Source: CAYOYK01 sp964408185
Lineage (GTDB): Bacteria; Bacillota; Clostridia; Christensenellales; Aristaeellaceae
NCBI GenBank assembly: GCA_964408185.1
Contig: CAYOYK010000096.1
Coordinates: 1 to 5,981 of the forward strand
Direction: 5' to 3'
Length of the DNA: 5,981 bases
Position numbers and translations under genes: made by a program. The notes beneath the pieces were generated by a model. The model made no database searches. It saw nothing but the letters and a program-made list of their open reading frames with translations, and was not told the origin of the DNA. Below are positions 5,812 through 5,981 of this stretch, one piece after another (within the stretch, counting starts at the first letter, position 1; every line of letters starts with the position of its first letter).

Positions 5812-5981
5812 GCGGGGGGCGGGGCCCCCGCGCCCCTGCGCCCCTGCGCCTGCGCGGCGGGGGGCGGCCCTGCGGGGCCGCGTGCGCCTATGCGGCGCGC
5901 GCAGCGGCCTGCGGGCAGGAGGGGCCGCGCCTGTGCGGCGCAGGTATGCGCCTGCGGCGCGGCTTTGCGCCTGTGCGGCGC
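5812..5981. repeat. Cluster of GC-rich mini-palindromes upstream of the operon promoter
   Basis: No gene is recognisable from the promoter to the window edge. Positions 5812-5818 and 5825-5831 form a perfect 7-bp inverted repeat (GCGGGGG/CCCCCGC). GCGCCCCT is tandemly repeated at 5830-5837 and 5838-5845, with a partial third copy. A unit of form GCGCC-loop-GGCGC, a 5-bp hairpin, occurs four times: 5884-5898 (loop TATGC), 5927-5941 (TGTGC), 5948-5960 (TGC) and 5967-5981 (TGTGC). The second and fourth are identical over 15 bp, 40 bp apart. The array runs off the window edge, so its full length is unknown. It resembles a REP-like or simple-sequence palindrome cluster of unknown function. Confidence 0.7.

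Noticed and set aside
5495..5812. Frames on both strands across the leader region
   Set aside because: The region is explained by the riboswitch, terminator and promoter; frames here have no coding features.
5785..5831. Possible terminator of an upstream minus-strand gene (GC palindrome then T6 at 5790-5785)
   Set aside because: The palindrome at 5812-5831 ends more than 20 bases before the T-run and no stem directly precedes the T's.
5812..5981. CRISPR array
   Set aside because: The units are 13-15 bp palindromes with irregular, very short spacing and no unique spacers of typical length.

Overview
The window holds one complete glycine cleavage operon on the minus strand, read from high to low coordinates. 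A near-perfect vegetative promoter (5730-5758) is followed by a tandem glycine riboswitch (about 5545-5695) and an intrinsic terminator (5515-5548). Five tightly packed genes follow: gcvT (aminomethyltransferase), gcvH (lipoyl carrier), gcvPA and gcvPB (the two halves of the PLP-dependent glycine decarboxylase) and lplA (lipoate-protein ligase).

The organism is probably a GC-rich member of the Bacillota, most likely a clostridium-like anaerobe. The split P-protein, strong AGGAGG ribosome binding sites, short intergenic gaps and a two-aptamer glycine riboswitch acting through a terminator all fit this. The species cannot be named from the sequence, and split P-proteins also occur outside the Bacillota.

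The genes work together as follows. GcvPA/GcvPB decarboxylates glycine and passes the aminomethyl group to the lipoyl arm on Lys63 of GcvH. GcvT releases ammonia and transfers the one-carbon unit to tetrahydrofolate. LplA can attach the lipoate that GcvH needs. The fourth component, dihydrolipoamide dehydrogenase (L-protein), is not in the window and must be supplied from elsewhere. The glycine-sensing leader links expression to substrate supply.

Both flanks are gene-free and rich in GC palindromes. Positions 1-132 carry three consecutive perfect hairpins and a TTTGCCC tandem repeat that touches the lplA stop codon. Positions 5812-5981 carry a cluster of GCGCC/GGCGC mini-hairpins, including an exact 15-bp direct repeat. 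The coding part is an ordinary housekeeping locus and I see no new enzyme system. The most interesting points are the possible alternative pairings between the aptamers and the terminator, a terminator-like hairpin on the opposite strand between gcvT and gcvH, and a repeat copy that encodes the end of lplA.
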